NCBI GenBank assembly: GCA_022818135.1
Contig: JAFMSR010000017.1
Coordinates: 5,838,167-5,902,166 of the forward strand
Source: Saxidomus purpurata
Lineage: Eukaryota > Mollusca > Bivalvia > Venerida > Veneridae
Direction: 5' to 3'
DNA length: 64,000 nucleotides
Part shown: in pieces, positions 1 to 11,930 of the stretch
Layout of the letters: each line of letters starts with the position of its first letter
Numbering within the stretch: the stretch's first letter is position 1
Notes under the pieces: generated by a model
Seen by the model: only the letters and a program-made list of their open reading frames with translations
Database searches by the model: none
What the model was told of the DNA's origin: nothing
Program-made: the position numbers and the translations under genes

Positions 1-998
1 TCTACTTAAATATATCTCTTTGTTACACAGCTCGAAGTATGGAAAGGTGAATGCGCGTTCAGGACACCAATAAGCCATTATTGTTTAATTCAAATTTCAA
101 AATTTACATATTCTCAAGGCAAAAGAGTTTTCCTGTCGCCTGTACGGAAGTACCTTTTCTGCATTATCTTGTATTATGCTCTTCAAATATGGAGGTAATA
201 AAAGTAATATATATAGCGCAAAGTGACAGAATGAGCTTTTAGTCCGCCCGTCCACCAGTTCCTTCAAATGACATCTCTAAAACCACTCGGTCAATGTTTA
301 TGAAACTTGACAGGGATGCTCCTTGTATAACGCTCTACCAAATTAGTTTAAAGAATTCCATTCCGTGCAGAACTTGGTTTTTATGGCAACAAGTAGGAAA
401 ACTTTAAAATAATTCTCAAGAACTGCTAGGCCTAGACCTCGCTTAGATATTTGGTATGTAACAAAATTACTGCGGCGTCTTTGGTGATTTGCATCAAAAT
501 TATATATTCTTGTTACCTTTATTGAATGGGTGAAACATGGATATGCATCGCTTATTTAATTACATTAGCATACAGATGTAACTAGGTTATGGCTCAGACT
601 AGTGTAGACATAGTACACACATGTAAGTATGTTAGAGAGGGTGGAGGAGAGAGTATATTTTGAAGGTTTGTGATTTTATTTTGCTTAAATTTATTAACAC
701 ATGTAGGAGTTATATTTTGCATTTTAATTGTAAAGAAAATAAGCATTTGGTTTCACAATTTCATACTGTGGTTTTACTTTTTTAGTTTTGCTGCATTTTT
801 TTGAGACGTATGAATGTTAATCACTGAAAACTATGCCAATAGTACAAGATCAGACCTAGTTTTTATGTTGCAAGACATTTTACTATGACTTACCAATTTA
901 CTATTTAATAATTAAGAGATACCTCTCTAATTTCATAGAGAAATCTCCTAAATTAGGGGAGATATCTTTAAAATTTAGATATATCTGAATAAGTAGGC
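1..998. other. gene-free AT-rich stretch
   Basis: I see no convincing exon, repeat family or RNA gene here. Short ORFs are present but lack family resemblance and codon structure. Confidence 0.6.
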
Positions 999-1594
999 CT
1001 AGAGGTGCAACGATACGGTTATATCCTTATTGCGATGTATTGCGTTACATATTGCAATACGTATTGCGATATATTGAAGTAACATAAAACCTAAGAAAAT
1101 ATTCGGAATAAAACCAAATCACAAACGATCCAAAAACTGCCTATTAAAAGCTAACTAGACTTTGGGGCAAGTTATATCATATATGCAACCAAAGAGTGGC
1201 AAAGATGTCCAAATATGGTATTTGTTTATGAAATAGTAAATTGGCTTGCCATAGTTTTATGGCTTTCTGCTATTAATTTCTTTGAATTCAATAGTTTCAG
1301 GTCACCTGGCGAAACTTTCCAGAAATATAAAAATCAGTCTGCGCTATCTAGGGATGGATATTGCTTTCGGATTGGATATTGCAAGAAACTCTTCACTTTC
1401 AAACTTGGTTATAATTGGAAGTGTGAAATTCCTGGCACGTATTAAGTTTTATTTTACTTTAATAATCAAAATTGCCCTTACCGAATAATGAAGGAAAATT
1501 GCGTTTTTTATTTACATTAAATATCCCTCCTACGTATATTGCATCTCAAGCGAATTGCAATATACTGGTAAACCGGTTTTATCGCGCACCCTAG
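999..1594. mobile_element. non-autonomous DNA element, possibly hAT-like
   Basis: The left end reads CTAGAGGTGCAACGATA and the right end, reverse-complemented, reads CTAGGGTGCGCGATA, giving imperfect inverted ends. Subterminal ATTGCGATA/TATTGCAAT motifs occur on both sides. No transposase is visible, and no clean target duplication could be found, so the superfamily is an inference. Confidence 0.4.
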
Positions 1595-1781
1595 CGCTAT
1601 CGCTACAACACCCTCTTAACTAAACCCGTAAAAACAAATTAATTTAGTTGAAGATCTGCAATGCATCACTCCATTTGCAATTGTACATCGACCTTCACCT
1701 CCGCTCCCAACATTGATTTGGTTAGATAATTTCTGCTAGTTTACTGCAACTAATGCGGAGAGATTCACTGTCTGCCATCTT

Positions 1782-1995
1782 GGAGTGGATCAGTGGTCTA
1801 GGAGTCAACGCGATGGACTGGTAATCCATGGTCCGCACGCTCGATCCCCCGCTCCTCCACAAACATTACTAATGGTCTACCGGATCAGACCTAAATCAGG
1901 GCATGTTTAAAAAACCAGGGAGAGTCGCTGGAACGAGACGCGTTCTGTATCTTGCACTATTCCCCGAAACCTAAGTTTTCTAACCTCTTCCGGGG
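1782..1995 (+). repeat. tRNA-derived SINE
   Basis: The head is tRNA-like: an A-box-like part (ATCAGTGGTCTAGGAG), an anticodon-like stem-loop (ATGGA, loop CTGGTAA, TCCAT) and a B-box-like GCTCGATCCC. A non-tRNA body follows, with GAACGAGACGCG and a short CCCCGAAA..TTTTCTAACCTCTTCCGGGG inverted repeat. It lies about 200 bases upstream of the first coding exon of cupin paralog 1. The T-arm departs from consensus and the acceptor stem is imperfect, so a working tRNA gene is unlikely. Confidence 0.5.
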
Positions 1996-2195
1996 CGTTG
2001 GTCATATAGATTATCCGTTACCAAAAACAAAACTCTAAAACACATACGTGTTCCATTCCTTAAGGTGTCGGTCGTGTGCAAACAAGAGTTTCTTCTCCCA
2101 TATGTAGCAGTAACAATGGCTAAACAATCAATAGATGTGTTGTTTGAATTATTGCATGTATCATTTTCAGAATTGACGCAATCTTTTTGAAAACC

Positions 2196-3253
2196 ATGAG
2201 TGAATATGGCGAATATGATGAATACGGCAATTTCGATGACGTGTTCGACCCAAAGTATGGAGAACCTCATTCGGTGCCGATCGTCATGGCAACCGACGAC
2301 ACGCTTAAAGGATACGGAAAAATTGTTACGGACTTCGATGCAGAGGAAATAGACATAACACCGTGGCCAGTAAAAGGTAAATGAGTACACTGAGAGGAGA
2401 CACTTCTGGTTGAAAGACGTGTCAATGACAGTTCCACCGTTAGTCGAGGATGCGCACTGTCGGTAATAGATCCGAAATATCATGCATGGTCATTTTATTA
2501 ACTGCATATTACTCGTAAATCTAAAAAAACAACTGAATAGTCTCAAACGTATACATTAGACTTCCAATCATTGGCTAATAACCAGAGTCAAGCCTATCTT
2601 GAGCAACCCGTGAAAGGATGCATTACGGATCTATATACACATGTGTATATAGATCCGCGGATGCATCAAACTACATGAATGCCTTTTACAGATGCATGCA
2701 ATACTGACTGTTGAACAAATATGAAATCAAGAGTATATGCATAGAAAATCTTTAAGTATTCATTTCCTTTCCAGGTTGGCGAAAACTATGGCCTGAAACC
2801 GGCACTCTTGGTGGTATACGTAGCGGCGACTTTAAATACAAATGGGTTGGGGATAAATGCACGGCAGTTAACGAAGCCGTTATAAACGGAGATTATATAA
2901 CCGGAAAGCTGCCACGTGATGTATCGCCTAGCAACCGTACACATGTGCTTGTGAAAGACGCCAACTACCATCCTGATGGCAGCCAGATATTCTACCCAAA
3001 GAACAGAGATCCGTTTGTCATGCTCCTTGCAAAACCAGGCGACGATCTTGCACTGCAGAGTTTTGTTGCCTTCTACTGCGATGGAAGTTTTGGAGTGCAC
3101 GTACATACGGGCGTTTGGCATCAGCCTGTGTATCCAATCAACGACGAGGCTGAGTTCTTCGGGAAACAAGGTGCGGTACACGCCTGTGTTGGTGTCGACA
3201 CGGCAACGGAGTTCGGGAAATTCCTACTTGTACCATTAACAAAACCGGAATAA
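2196..3253 (+). CDS. AllA/ureidoglycolate lyase-like cupin, paralog 1
   Basis: Two coding exons, 2196-2376 and 2775-3253, encode 219 residues. The intron is 398 bases, phase 1, splitting the Gly codon of KGWRK (donor GTAAAT, acceptor TTTCCAG). The start is the ATG at 2196 in an ACC-ATG context; a TTTTCAG acceptor ends at 2170, so a 5'UTR intron is likely. Residues about 28-60 (VPIV..LKGYG..VTDF..ITPWP) and 115-215 (ANYHPDG at 123-129, PFV, VWHQP at 174-178, GKQGAVHAC at 190-198) resemble the ureidoglycolate lyase family (PF04115), whose bacterial member AllA splits (S)-ureidoglycolate into glyoxylate and urea. The family link is from remembered motifs; activity here is inference. At about 219 residues it is longer than the roughly 160 of E. 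coli AllA because of an insert around residues 60-110. No signal peptide is seen. Paralogs 2 and 3 follow on the same strand. Confidence 0.75.
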
Positions 3254-3358
3254 CGTTTCATTCCGTGTAAATGATCACATATACGAACTAATTACCTATG
3301 CTGTTTTGCAACAGCGAAGACGTGATTTCTCAGTTTAAAAACAACACAAATATATACT

Positions 3359-3364
3359 AATAAA
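3359..3364 (+). terminator. polyadenylation signal AATAAA, paralog 1
   Basis: AATAAA lies about 105 bases after the stop codon of cupin paralog 1. It is the first canonical signal downstream. Confidence 0.5.
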
Positions 3365-5085
3365 GATCTGCGGACAATCTACGAATATTTACTTGGATTG
3401 TTTAAAGTGCAGTTTTTAAGCAGTCTCCATTTGAAGATATTTGATACAGTTCAATGCACAAGTATTGTTTGCATCACATAGACAAAAGAACGCCATCCTG
3501 AAAAAAAATTTGACTTGGCAGATTGCTTACAAGTGGTCGCTTTTGTCTGTAAACTATGCATTGAAATCGAGGTTTTTCATAAAAGTTAGAGACTCTTTTG
3601 TTTTATTTTTGCAATGACCCTTAGAAACTGCTCATGCTTAATCTAAGGAGTATAGGTTTAAATTCTGTGCATACGTTTTACAAGAATTGTTTTTCCAATT
3701 TTTCAAAACTGAAAAATGAGTGAACCGAATGCACTTGTGTGTGAACAACGACTCCAAGTCCAACGTACATTATGTACTGATTAGCACGAAATGCTCGCTA
3801 AGATGTATGGACAGCCGTGTTGAATAAACTAATGTAAGCTCACAGAGAGGTATACATATTAAGTCCGATAAAGAACCAGAATATTATAATATATTGGGGT
3901 TATCTTCCAGTAAAATAAATATTGCCCGGTACACTAATTATGTCATACAAATGGGAAAATGTCAAATCAATTAATACTAAAGTACGACAGAACTAGTACA
4001 GCTCTTACTAAAATAGAAAAAGTAACTACATCATGCAAAATGGGAAGTACTAATACATAATAAATAATAAATCAAGTTTTAAGTTTTATTTTCACCTAGA
4101 CATATACTATGCATGTGGAAAGAAACAATACCTTATACATATGAGACAGTCGAATGAATTATATAGTTACTTTATGATCAGTACATGCACACAGAACTGG
4201 CTCAGTGCAAATCAACCGTATGATATATCAGAGTTTTCATTTGAATTTAATTAACATTTCACTATCTTTTGTATTCATATGGGGAGTATTTTAAAATAGT
4301 TTAAACTATTCAAGAATATTCTAAGTTTAGTGCGTTCAGCACTTTGAATTATTTTACGGAACATTGTAAACGCACGTACTACACTAGCCGTTTCAAAAAG
4401 ATACACGGCCGTTGTAGCGTCGGGTGTGTTAATGATAGTTTATATAAAACAAGGACTGGAAACAATGAACACAGAACACTTATTTAGATTTTTAAAACTT
4501 TGTTAACATAAATGTGTACTTGAATTTGTTTAGTAATACAGGAAGAAATATCATAAATGATTTGTTAAAAGGCCTGTTTGATGTCCAAGGATGGTTGTAA
4601 TAGCCCATGGCTGAAGAGCATGTGAGGTTCATTATGAACAACCCTAGGACAAATGACACGACTGTTATTCAACCATAGTTACATGTATGTGATAACTTAA
4701 TTAACGATCTCATGTACTGAACTTTCTAGCGAAGCTCTTTGTATATCACGATACTAAATTATAATGTTTAGGGGGGATGTAAGACCAGCACTACTAGTGT
4801 CTGTCCCTTAAATCTGTTTATACAAAGTACGTGTTCTTCCAAAGCGAACTCTCATTGCAGGAAAAACGTCTTTTGATTACTTTATGATACACAACAAATT
4901 TCAATACAATTATGGCAAAGTTTCTTTATCCTCCTTTTCCCTATCCTGTAAATTTCTGTTCACATACAAGACAGGACAGTATGTTAGGTAAATTTTCAGC
5001 GTAATATCACATATAATTCAGAGATCACCATCTCCAATCAATACGCGCGTTTGTGACGTCATAAATGGGAAACATGAGCATTCGT
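3365..5085. other. gene-free AT-rich stretch
   Basis: No exon or recognisable repeat is seen between the first cupin paralog and the TCGTGAA repeat block. All reading frames are closed within short distances. Confidence 0.6.
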
Positions 5086-5232
5086 GAAGTTGAATTCGTG
5101 AATTCGTGAAATCATGAATTCGTGAAGTAAAATCGTGATTTCGTGAAATCGTGAAACGTGAAATCGTGAATTCGTTAAGTAAAATCGTGATATCGTGAAG
5201 TAAAATCGTGTTTGTGTAAAATCGTGAAATAT
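5086..5232. repeat. degenerate TCGTGAA simple repeat
   Basis: The block consists of irregular copies of (A)TTCGTGAA and AAATCGTGA, with recurring GTAAAATCGTGA variants. The unit drifts between about 8 and 10 bases. Nothing suggests coding. Confidence 0.75.
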
Positions 5233-7134
5233 TGAAGTTGAAATGTCAACACCGGTATTTCGTGTATTCCTTATATATGGAACTTTTGTTTATAATTTTG
5301 TCAAACTGGTGAAGTGATTTTGCTGGATATGTAAAAACTTATCAAGGCTATAAAGTAGAAACAATAGTGTGAGTATATAAAGGCTATAAAGTAGAAACAA
5401 TATTGTGAGTATATATGTAAGAGATGGGTAGTAAGACTTCATTGTAATTATTCACTGTCAAATTTTATCATAATTCATTAGGAGGTCTTAGAAGTTGAAG
5501 GATGCCAAGATTTTCTATAAACAGGTCCCTGTGACCTTGACATTTGACATATAGTGACCACAAATCATTACATGCACAACTATAGACTCCATACTTGCTG
5601 CTTTCTGCAAAATTGTAGTAACATCTAGCAAGGGTCCGGGCTAAGGTGATAAAGAAAAGACAAAATTCAGCAATTCTATCGTAAGGCGGGACCTTTGTAG
5701 TCCAAGACACAGCTGTCAAACTTTTGCGACTTAATTAAGGTCTGCTCTCCAAATCGTGGTCATTCTCATCAATCTTAAGATATTACTCGATCAATTATAT
5801 GACAAAAGCGTTCTGCACGCTCGATCTACTTTTTCAGGTAGCCCAATCAGTAGTACCCATCTTAGACCAGGTAGCATTATAACGCCATGCTATACTTTAC
5901 GTAGTTCCTAGTGTTATGATTATGCTCATTTGAAGCCATTTTGCTGCGTCTTTTATGCTTTGCATCAATACTTTTCTTCTCCACCTTGGAACAATGGACT
6001 AGCAATTCCATTCTTAAAGACGTACCAAAATGTATGTATATCCTGGTCAGACATAAGTACATCCTGGTCAGACATAAGTACTGAAGCGCGTTTTCGCACA
6101 TATGGAAATGTTGCCCGTTCCAACCGTATTTCGGTTATTAGTTTGCATAACCATCGTTCGTGGGAAGAACACGTACTAGGTATCTATCATCCGGCTCAAA
6201 TCGATGACCCCGCGTCTATGAGAGGTTACAGTGATTTCAAATAAGTGACCACTAAGGCGGACAAATCCGGTCATCCTCCTATCAAGATAGCAACAGTTTC
6301 GTCCCTTACACGTAGTTTGCACTTTGTACATATGTTTATCTGTTCAAACTCGATGTGTTGTCACTCATGTAAGTCAGTTTTTGTTAGTACTTTATCTGTT
6401 TGTTTTTTCTGCATGTTTACGGTATTTGTCAAAAGTAGTTTAAAATGTCATGTTAATCTTTTAATCCTGTATAACTGACCTTCAGATTCACAACTTGTAC
6501 ATGATCTTGTCCCTATGCTAAAACCCGTGCCGTCATTCGTTGCGGACGACAGATATGATAGAATGCCAGGGTAGGACGAGTTAAAGCTGCTCGCTCTCAG
6601 ATTTTGGTGAGAAATCATACGCTACCAAATTATATTTACCGTTACAAACGCTATAACCATATAGTGTAGCGGTACATGTACAAATTGCTGTGATGATTTG
6701 CACTTTTAAAAATCGTGTTGTTTATACTAGCATTTACTTTTACATTTTTATGTTTTATATCATTTTGGAAAAATTTAAATTTTCCTTAACATATTGTGAC
6801 CGAGCAGCTTTAAAGGGTCACTCCCTACATCTAGCTAATTTTATTATCCTAACAAATACTGTGTTCCAAGATATTTGTGTCCAGTATCTGGCAGCTCACA
6901 GGTTTTGTAAACCCTGTTTGAACTATAGAGCGGACAAAACTAATTTCATCATTTTGCGATACTTATTAGTAATGCAAGCGCCATGATTCAAAGGTGCCTT
7001 GGGCGATATTTGCTGGTTATCTTACTTGGCCTAGCCATTATGCCCACAGATATTTTCACCAAGTTTAGTGAAGATCGGATGAAAACTGTTCGACGTAGAA
7101 GGGGATAAAAATAATTTCATCATTTTTCGATACT
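5233..7134. other. gene-free stretch with repeat remnants
   Basis: 5340-5410 has a duplicated AAAGGCTATAAAGTAGAAAC motif. 5490-5720 resembles one diverged unit of the tandem-core repeat found at 25.6 kb (GTGACCTTGACATTTGAC, then CATGCACAACTA). 6030-6080 has a 21-base duplication (TCCTGGTCAGACATAAGTA). No exon is supported. Confidence 0.5.
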
Positions 7135-7917
7135 TATTATACCCCCGAAACGAAGTTTGGGGGGTATATAGGAGTCACCCGGTGGTTGGTCGGTCGGTCG
7201 GTCGGTCAGGTGGTCTGTTGCATTTTCCTTGTCCGGAGCATAACTTGAAAACTACTAGTTGGAATTCAATACAACTTCATACAATGGTCAAGCACATTGA
7301 GAGGAAGTGCAGTGCACAAGAACCATAACTCCATCTTGGCTCATTACAGAGGTATTGCCCTTTGTTACTTTTCCTTCTCCGGAGCATAACTTGAAAACCA
7401 CTGGTGGGAATTCGATACAACTTCATACAATGGTCTAGCACAATAAGAGGAAGTGCAGTGTACAAGAACCATAACTCTATCTTGAGTAATTACAGAGTTA
7501 TTGCCCTTTGTTACTTTTCCTTGTCCGAAGCATAACTTTAAAACTACAAGTTGGAATTCAATACAACTTCATACAATGGTCAAGTACCGGTACATTGAGA
7601 GGAAGTGCAGTGTACAAGAACCATAACTGTATCTTGAGTAATTACAGAGTTATTTTCCTTTGTTACTTTGCCTTGTTCGGAGCATAACTTGAAAACTACT
7701 GATTGGAATGCAATACAACTTCATACAATGGTTCTGCACAATGAGAGAAAGTGCAGTGTTTAAGAACCATAACTCTATATTGAGTAATTACAGAGTTATT
7801 TCCACGAACAATATCTCTATTTTAGTGTTTTTTTTGCAAGGTATTCTGTTACTACGAACTTCCTCAGTTTATAAAGCAGTCTTTTGGGGGTATTAATCAC
7901 ATTTAGTGATAGCTCTA
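7135..7917 (-). mobile_element. pearl/HINE-like element A, copy 1
   Basis: On the plus strand it runs from TATACCCCCGAAACGAAG through a (GGTC)n tract at about 7188-7206, then about four tandem core units of roughly 146-150 bases (recurring CTTGTCCGGAGCATAACTTG), to CAGTCTTTTGGGGGTATTAA and AGTGATAGCTCTAGTT at the end. The same element lies in the opposite orientation at 51945-53178. The layout (short inverted CCCCCAAA motifs near the ends, tandem core, tetranucleotide tract) matches what is known of bivalve pearl elements, now linked to Helitron-like transposons. It ends 66 bases before exon 1 of cupin paralog 2, so it sits in the presumed 5'UTR intron. Confidence 0.6.
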
Positions 7918-8010
7918 GTTAGTAATTCAAGGGTTATAATCCAAAAGTGGCATTTATAGAATTACAGTTTCCTGTTTTTCAGACTACGAACCGCAGTCCT
8001 GAACACAAAC

Positions 8011-9077
8011 ATGAGCGGATATGCAAGTTATGACGATGCCCTTGATCCAAAGTACGGAGAACCATTTCCGGTTCCTATTGTCAAAGCAACAGCGGAAACG
8101 TTGAAAGGATATGGCAGAATCGTGACAGATTTCGAAAATGAAAAAGTTGAAATCACTCCCTGGCCTGTTAAAGGTAGATCATTTTGTACTTTTCAATTCC
8201 AGTAGTTAATACCTACCTACTACATACCAGGACGCCATCAATGTGATATTAACGCGACCTATACACGCTTGATATTATTCACACTATTATCTTTAAATTC
8301 TGACAATATGTTGAAAGAGGCAAGAGCTTATATACCTTTTTCGCCCTTTAAGTCTTAGCTGTGGAAAACCGACTGAGGCATAGTCTAACGTGTACATACT
8401 AAGTGTTTTATGAGATAATGCCCGGGATGCTCGAACCTCTCAATATCCCGCCAAATAGTCGCTCATGTTCTTTTATTTTACGATTGAATATGGTTGTTTG
8501 AGGTTTAAATTGTACAGATCGAACTTTACCTTAATTCATTTGCAAGAAACTTGTATGTGAAATACGTATATACTCTAAGTTAATAATTCTTGCTTTCTCA
8601 GGCTGGCGTAAACTGTGCCCAGACACAGGCGCGCAAGGTAGTGAATGCAGTGGTGATTTTTCATATAAGTGGATCGGAGATCAGTGTACAGCTATCAATA
8701 GTGCGGTGGGCGGAGATTACGTGACTGGCAGGCTGCCAAAACACGTGTCACCTTCTGATCGGACGCACGTGCTCGTAAGGGAAGCAAATTACCATCCAGA
8801 TGGCGGACAGGTTTTCTTCCCAAAGAATAAAGATCCTTTCGTCGCTCTTCTTGCACTTCCTGGAGATGATATTAAAATGGAAAACTTTGTTGCATTTTAT
8901 TTTGACGGGAGTTTCGGTGTCCAAATTCATGCAGATATCTGGCACCAACCAGTTTATCCAATCAACGAACAGGCCGTCTTTCTTGGAAAACAGGGGGCGG
9001 TACACGCATGCGTAGCTGTGGACACTGTTGATGAATTCGGAAAGTACCTATTAGTGCCTTTGAAATCGCCCAAGTAA
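8011..9077 (+). CDS. AllA/ureidoglycolate lyase-like cupin, paralog 2
   Basis: Exons 8011-8173 and 8602-9077 encode 212 residues. The 428-base phase-1 intron (donor GTAGAT, acceptor TTTCTCAG) interrupts the same Gly codon as in paralog 1. The ATG at 8011 is 28 bases after a TTTTTCAG acceptor ending at 7982, again suggesting a 5'UTR intron. The protein keeps the family marks: VPIVKAT, LKGYGRIVTDF, ITPWPVKGW, ANYHPDGGQVFFP, IWHQPVYPI and GKQGAVHACVAVDT. It is closest to paralog 1 by eye; they share DPKYGEP near the N-terminus and PVYPIN near the histidine motif. Expected role, by family only: cytosolic ureidoglycolate breakdown at the end of purine degradation. The reading frame is intact with no missing motif, so of the three this is the best candidate for a fully working enzyme. 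Confidence 0.78.
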
Positions 9078-9164
9078 ACCGAAAAGAAGACACATCCTGG
9101 ATTTTACTTGACGTAGACGACGGAAGAGTGATGTAGTTTTAGCAATGCATGAACATTGCAGCTC

Positions 9165-9170
9165 AATAAA
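9165..9170 (+). terminator. polyadenylation signal AATAAA, paralog 2
   Basis: AATAAA lies 88 bases after the stop of cupin paralog 2, a normal 3'UTR distance and similar to paralog 1. Confidence 0.5.
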
Positions 9171-10599
9171 TTATATGACGGTTATGTGACTTATGAATGA
9201 TTTGCCATAATCATAATATATTATAATATTTTAGCGTGATAAAGCATTCTGATTTAAGCAGACAATGTTGTCTCGTTCTTTGTGTTTTTGTTTCTCTCAG
9301 CCTTTACAACACCGTGACCGTTGTTAACGTTGTCGGTCAATAGCTATTCATAGCTAATGTTTATTGTATTGACTTACCTACAATTAATAAAATTTGTATT
9401 TGTATTTTTTAACAGTGACCTCAAATTGCAATATGAAAAATATCAGTTCTGACATTAATCGATCCGGAATAAGTAACAGTCGACGCTCAAAATTCCAAGG
9501 AACATTTTTAAAAACTAAGGAAGTTAGTATATACATCAGTTTTGCGATTGTAATGTGTCAAGTGTGGTGTGCTGAATGCATTGTAGCCTGTCACTGATGG
9601 CTTTCAGTCCCTGCTGCTGGATAGCCTTGTGCGGAAAGGTAGCCATGCGCAAGTCCCCTATAGCAGTACATAACCTCTCCGTGGACAAACCCTATGCAAT
9701 GCCACCTTGGGAACTGAGCACCTTGGTGCCTCGGGCTGAACTGCCTGAGACACGGTAAAGGTATGTACCCAGATATGCTTATTTTAGGCCAACCGGAGTG
9801 TGGAAATACCCGGATCGTCATAAAAGATCTTGATCTATTGGCAAAGAGATAGGATTGGAACCCCCTATGAAGTTCCCTTCTGTGTTTGTAAAAAAGAAGT
9901 TTGCACTTGAAACTAAAGATGAGGCTACCTTGACAAACGCCTAGAGAGTTGAACTACAGCAAACCTTGGTATAATACAATCGCACGTTGTCCAGACAATC
10001 GTGTAAAATACATCGTGACAAAATAACAAGATTAGAAAATATCCTATTTTAGAAGGACATTTTAAATCTACTGCATCCAAGAGACTCACTTTACAAAGTC
10101 AAAGTTCCTCAAGGCCACATGCTATCAGTGCTTCCGTTGTTACAGGTTAGAACTGATTAGTTACATTGGAGAAAAAGATGTAAACAATGTTCAACTCTAT
10201 ATTCAAACCTGTTAAAATAAATGACTAATATCCGAGGTTCACTTGCAAGTCGCGTGCAAGCCATGCTTCTTTTACTGCTGTCAAACTGTATATATTCTCG
10301 GTCGGTCGTTAATGTGTTTCTAAATTATGACTTGCTTAAACATTCTCGCTTTTATTACAGTACACATGATTACATAAAACGAAAAATGCTTGCTGAAATG
10401 GAAATAAACTGGATAAATTTTAGCCCCTTTGTATCTCGCAGTCTTCTTTCAAATTGTCTTTTGCCAAGAGTGGTCTTGCTAGGCATTGGACAATACAAGA
10501 AGTAAACTCACATAGAGAGTATATATTGTCTATATCAGGATGATCCGATCGGCACAGACTTATAAATAGTTAGCTTATGGGATCATATAAGCTCGCGGT
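9171..10599. other. gene-free stretch
   Basis: 9340-9412 (AATAAAATTTGTATTTGTATTTTTT) looks like the 3' tail of a non-LTR retrotransposon. 9576-9758 is open for 60 codons and slightly GC-richer, but I recognise no family. Nothing else is supported. Confidence 0.45.
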
Positions 10600-10601
10600 T
10601 A

Positions 10602-11928
10602 CGAGGAATGTTCAAATATGAATGCATCTAATAACATATCCTGGATAGATTTCAATGAAAATTTTATTTTGTCCCCTCAAAGTATTCACCTCCAACAGAT
10701 ATGCAAAGTTTCAGTCTTCTAATCCAACCCTTGAAGGCATTTTCATAGTCTTTTATAGGTATACTATGAAGACAGTGGAATTTTGCAGAACCGAGGTGTT
10801 TGCGCTGGACAAATTTTCGACCAGAAAGGTATTTTTTGAGCCTTGGGAACAAAAAGAAGTCACAAGGGGCAAGGTCAGGCGAATACGGAGGGTGATGGAG
10901 CACAACAAACTTTTCCTGCTTCAGAAAGTCTTGTACAATAGACGCTTTGTGCGATGACGCATTGTCATTTAGCAATCTGACATTGGCCAAACCAGTTGCA
11001 GGTCTTTGATTTTTTAAATATTTCTTCAGTTTTCAAAGAACTTTAGTCTTGTAAAACTTCGCATTTACGGATTTGCCTTTAGATACAGCAACCCGAATGG
11101 CAGGACTCTAATTTGTGAAGAATATTGCATACATTACCTTCTTGACACTCATGGTCCGCTTTGCAATGCATGGTCTTTTGCCAGACTTTGTTGCCCATAT
11201 TTTGTTAAGAATCTTTCGTTTGGGTTCAAAAAAGTGAACCCATGTCTCGTCACCAGTGATAACATTTGTGAAAGACCGTGCATTGTAATTTGGAAACTGA
11301 GCAAAATTTTCGCGCATTGCACGCGTGCCAATTTCTGCTCATCTATCAACAGATGGGGAATCCATCTAGCACAGATCTTTCTCATTTTCAAATTACGTTT
11401 CAGAATTGCATGAGCTGCTCCTAATGAGATGCCAACCATACTAGCTATTTGACTAGCGGTGTATCTTGGGTTAGTAGCAACTATTTCTTTCGCTCTAGCA
11501 ACCATCTTGGCAGATGTTGCTGTTTTCTGCCGATTGCCATGTGGTACATCTTCTGTTGAAACTAAACCACATTTGAATTTCTTAAACCAACGAATAACTG
11601 TCGAAAAAGACATTTCATTATGCCCATTAACAGAACATATTTCATCAAAAATGTCTTTACACCCTATGCCAAGAATACAACGATTCTTAATATAGGACCG
11701 TATTTCAACGGCGTACGCTGACCTTCTTCCAACAATTTTTAAATTAGTATACACGAGTAGGTAATGTTTAGCGAACGATAGACACAGCTAAAATGAACGG
11801 ATTTTAATGGGTGTGGTATCAATGTAAAGCTAACATGTTTATCTACCCAATAATCTTGATTTCCTCCTGATTTTCGCATTATTGAGCGAGATAACGTTCT
11901 AGATGCATTCATATTTGAACAATCCTTG
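10602..11928 (-). mobile_element. mariner transposon, 1.33 kb, broken transposase
   Basis: Ends are inverted repeats of about 33 bases; both arms share TTCAAATATGAATGCATCTA. TA duplications flank it (10600-10601 and 11929-11930). The transposase runs on the minus strand from 11754 to 10664. Its N-terminal helix-turn-helix part is in one frame (to about 11315), then a frameshift leads to GDETWVHFF (first catalytic Asp). Two in-frame stops (near 11105 and 11040) precede LLNDNASSHK and HPPYSPDLAPCDFFLFP. The second and third catalytic Asp are 34 residues apart, the D,D34D spacing of mariner. All three acidic residues remain, but the reading frame is broken, so it cannot be autonomous as read. 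It lies between cupin paralogs 2 and 3. Confidence 0.9.
10664..11754 (-). pseudogene. mariner transposase pseudogene
   Basis: This is the coding part of the 10602-11928 element, in three usable pieces: 11754 to about 11315 (DNA-binding half, including FSTVIRWFKKFK and PRYTASQIASMVGIS); 11317-11108 (TGDETWVHFFEPKRK); and 10990-10664 (second and third Asp motifs). The last two share a frame and are separated by two stop codons; the first is offset by one base. It would cut and paste the element at TA sites if intact. Confidence 0.88.
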
Positions 11929-11930
11929 TA

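Noticed and set aside
1782..1860. Possible threonine tRNA gene
   Set aside because: The anticodon-like loop is present, but the T-arm and acceptor stem depart from a working tRNA and a SINE body follows.
1980..2483. 167-codon minus-strand ORF
   Set aside because: Antisense shadow of cupin paralog 1 exon 1, with no family resemblance.
2786..3181. 131-codon minus-strand ORF
   Set aside because: Antisense shadow of cupin paralog 1 exon 2; splice sites support the plus strand.
5930..6244. 104-codon plus-strand ORF
   Set aside because: Contains a 21-base duplication and no family motif; flanked by repeat remnants.
9576..9758. 60-codon ORF in slightly GC-richer DNA
   Set aside because: No recognisable family, no splice context, no downstream support.
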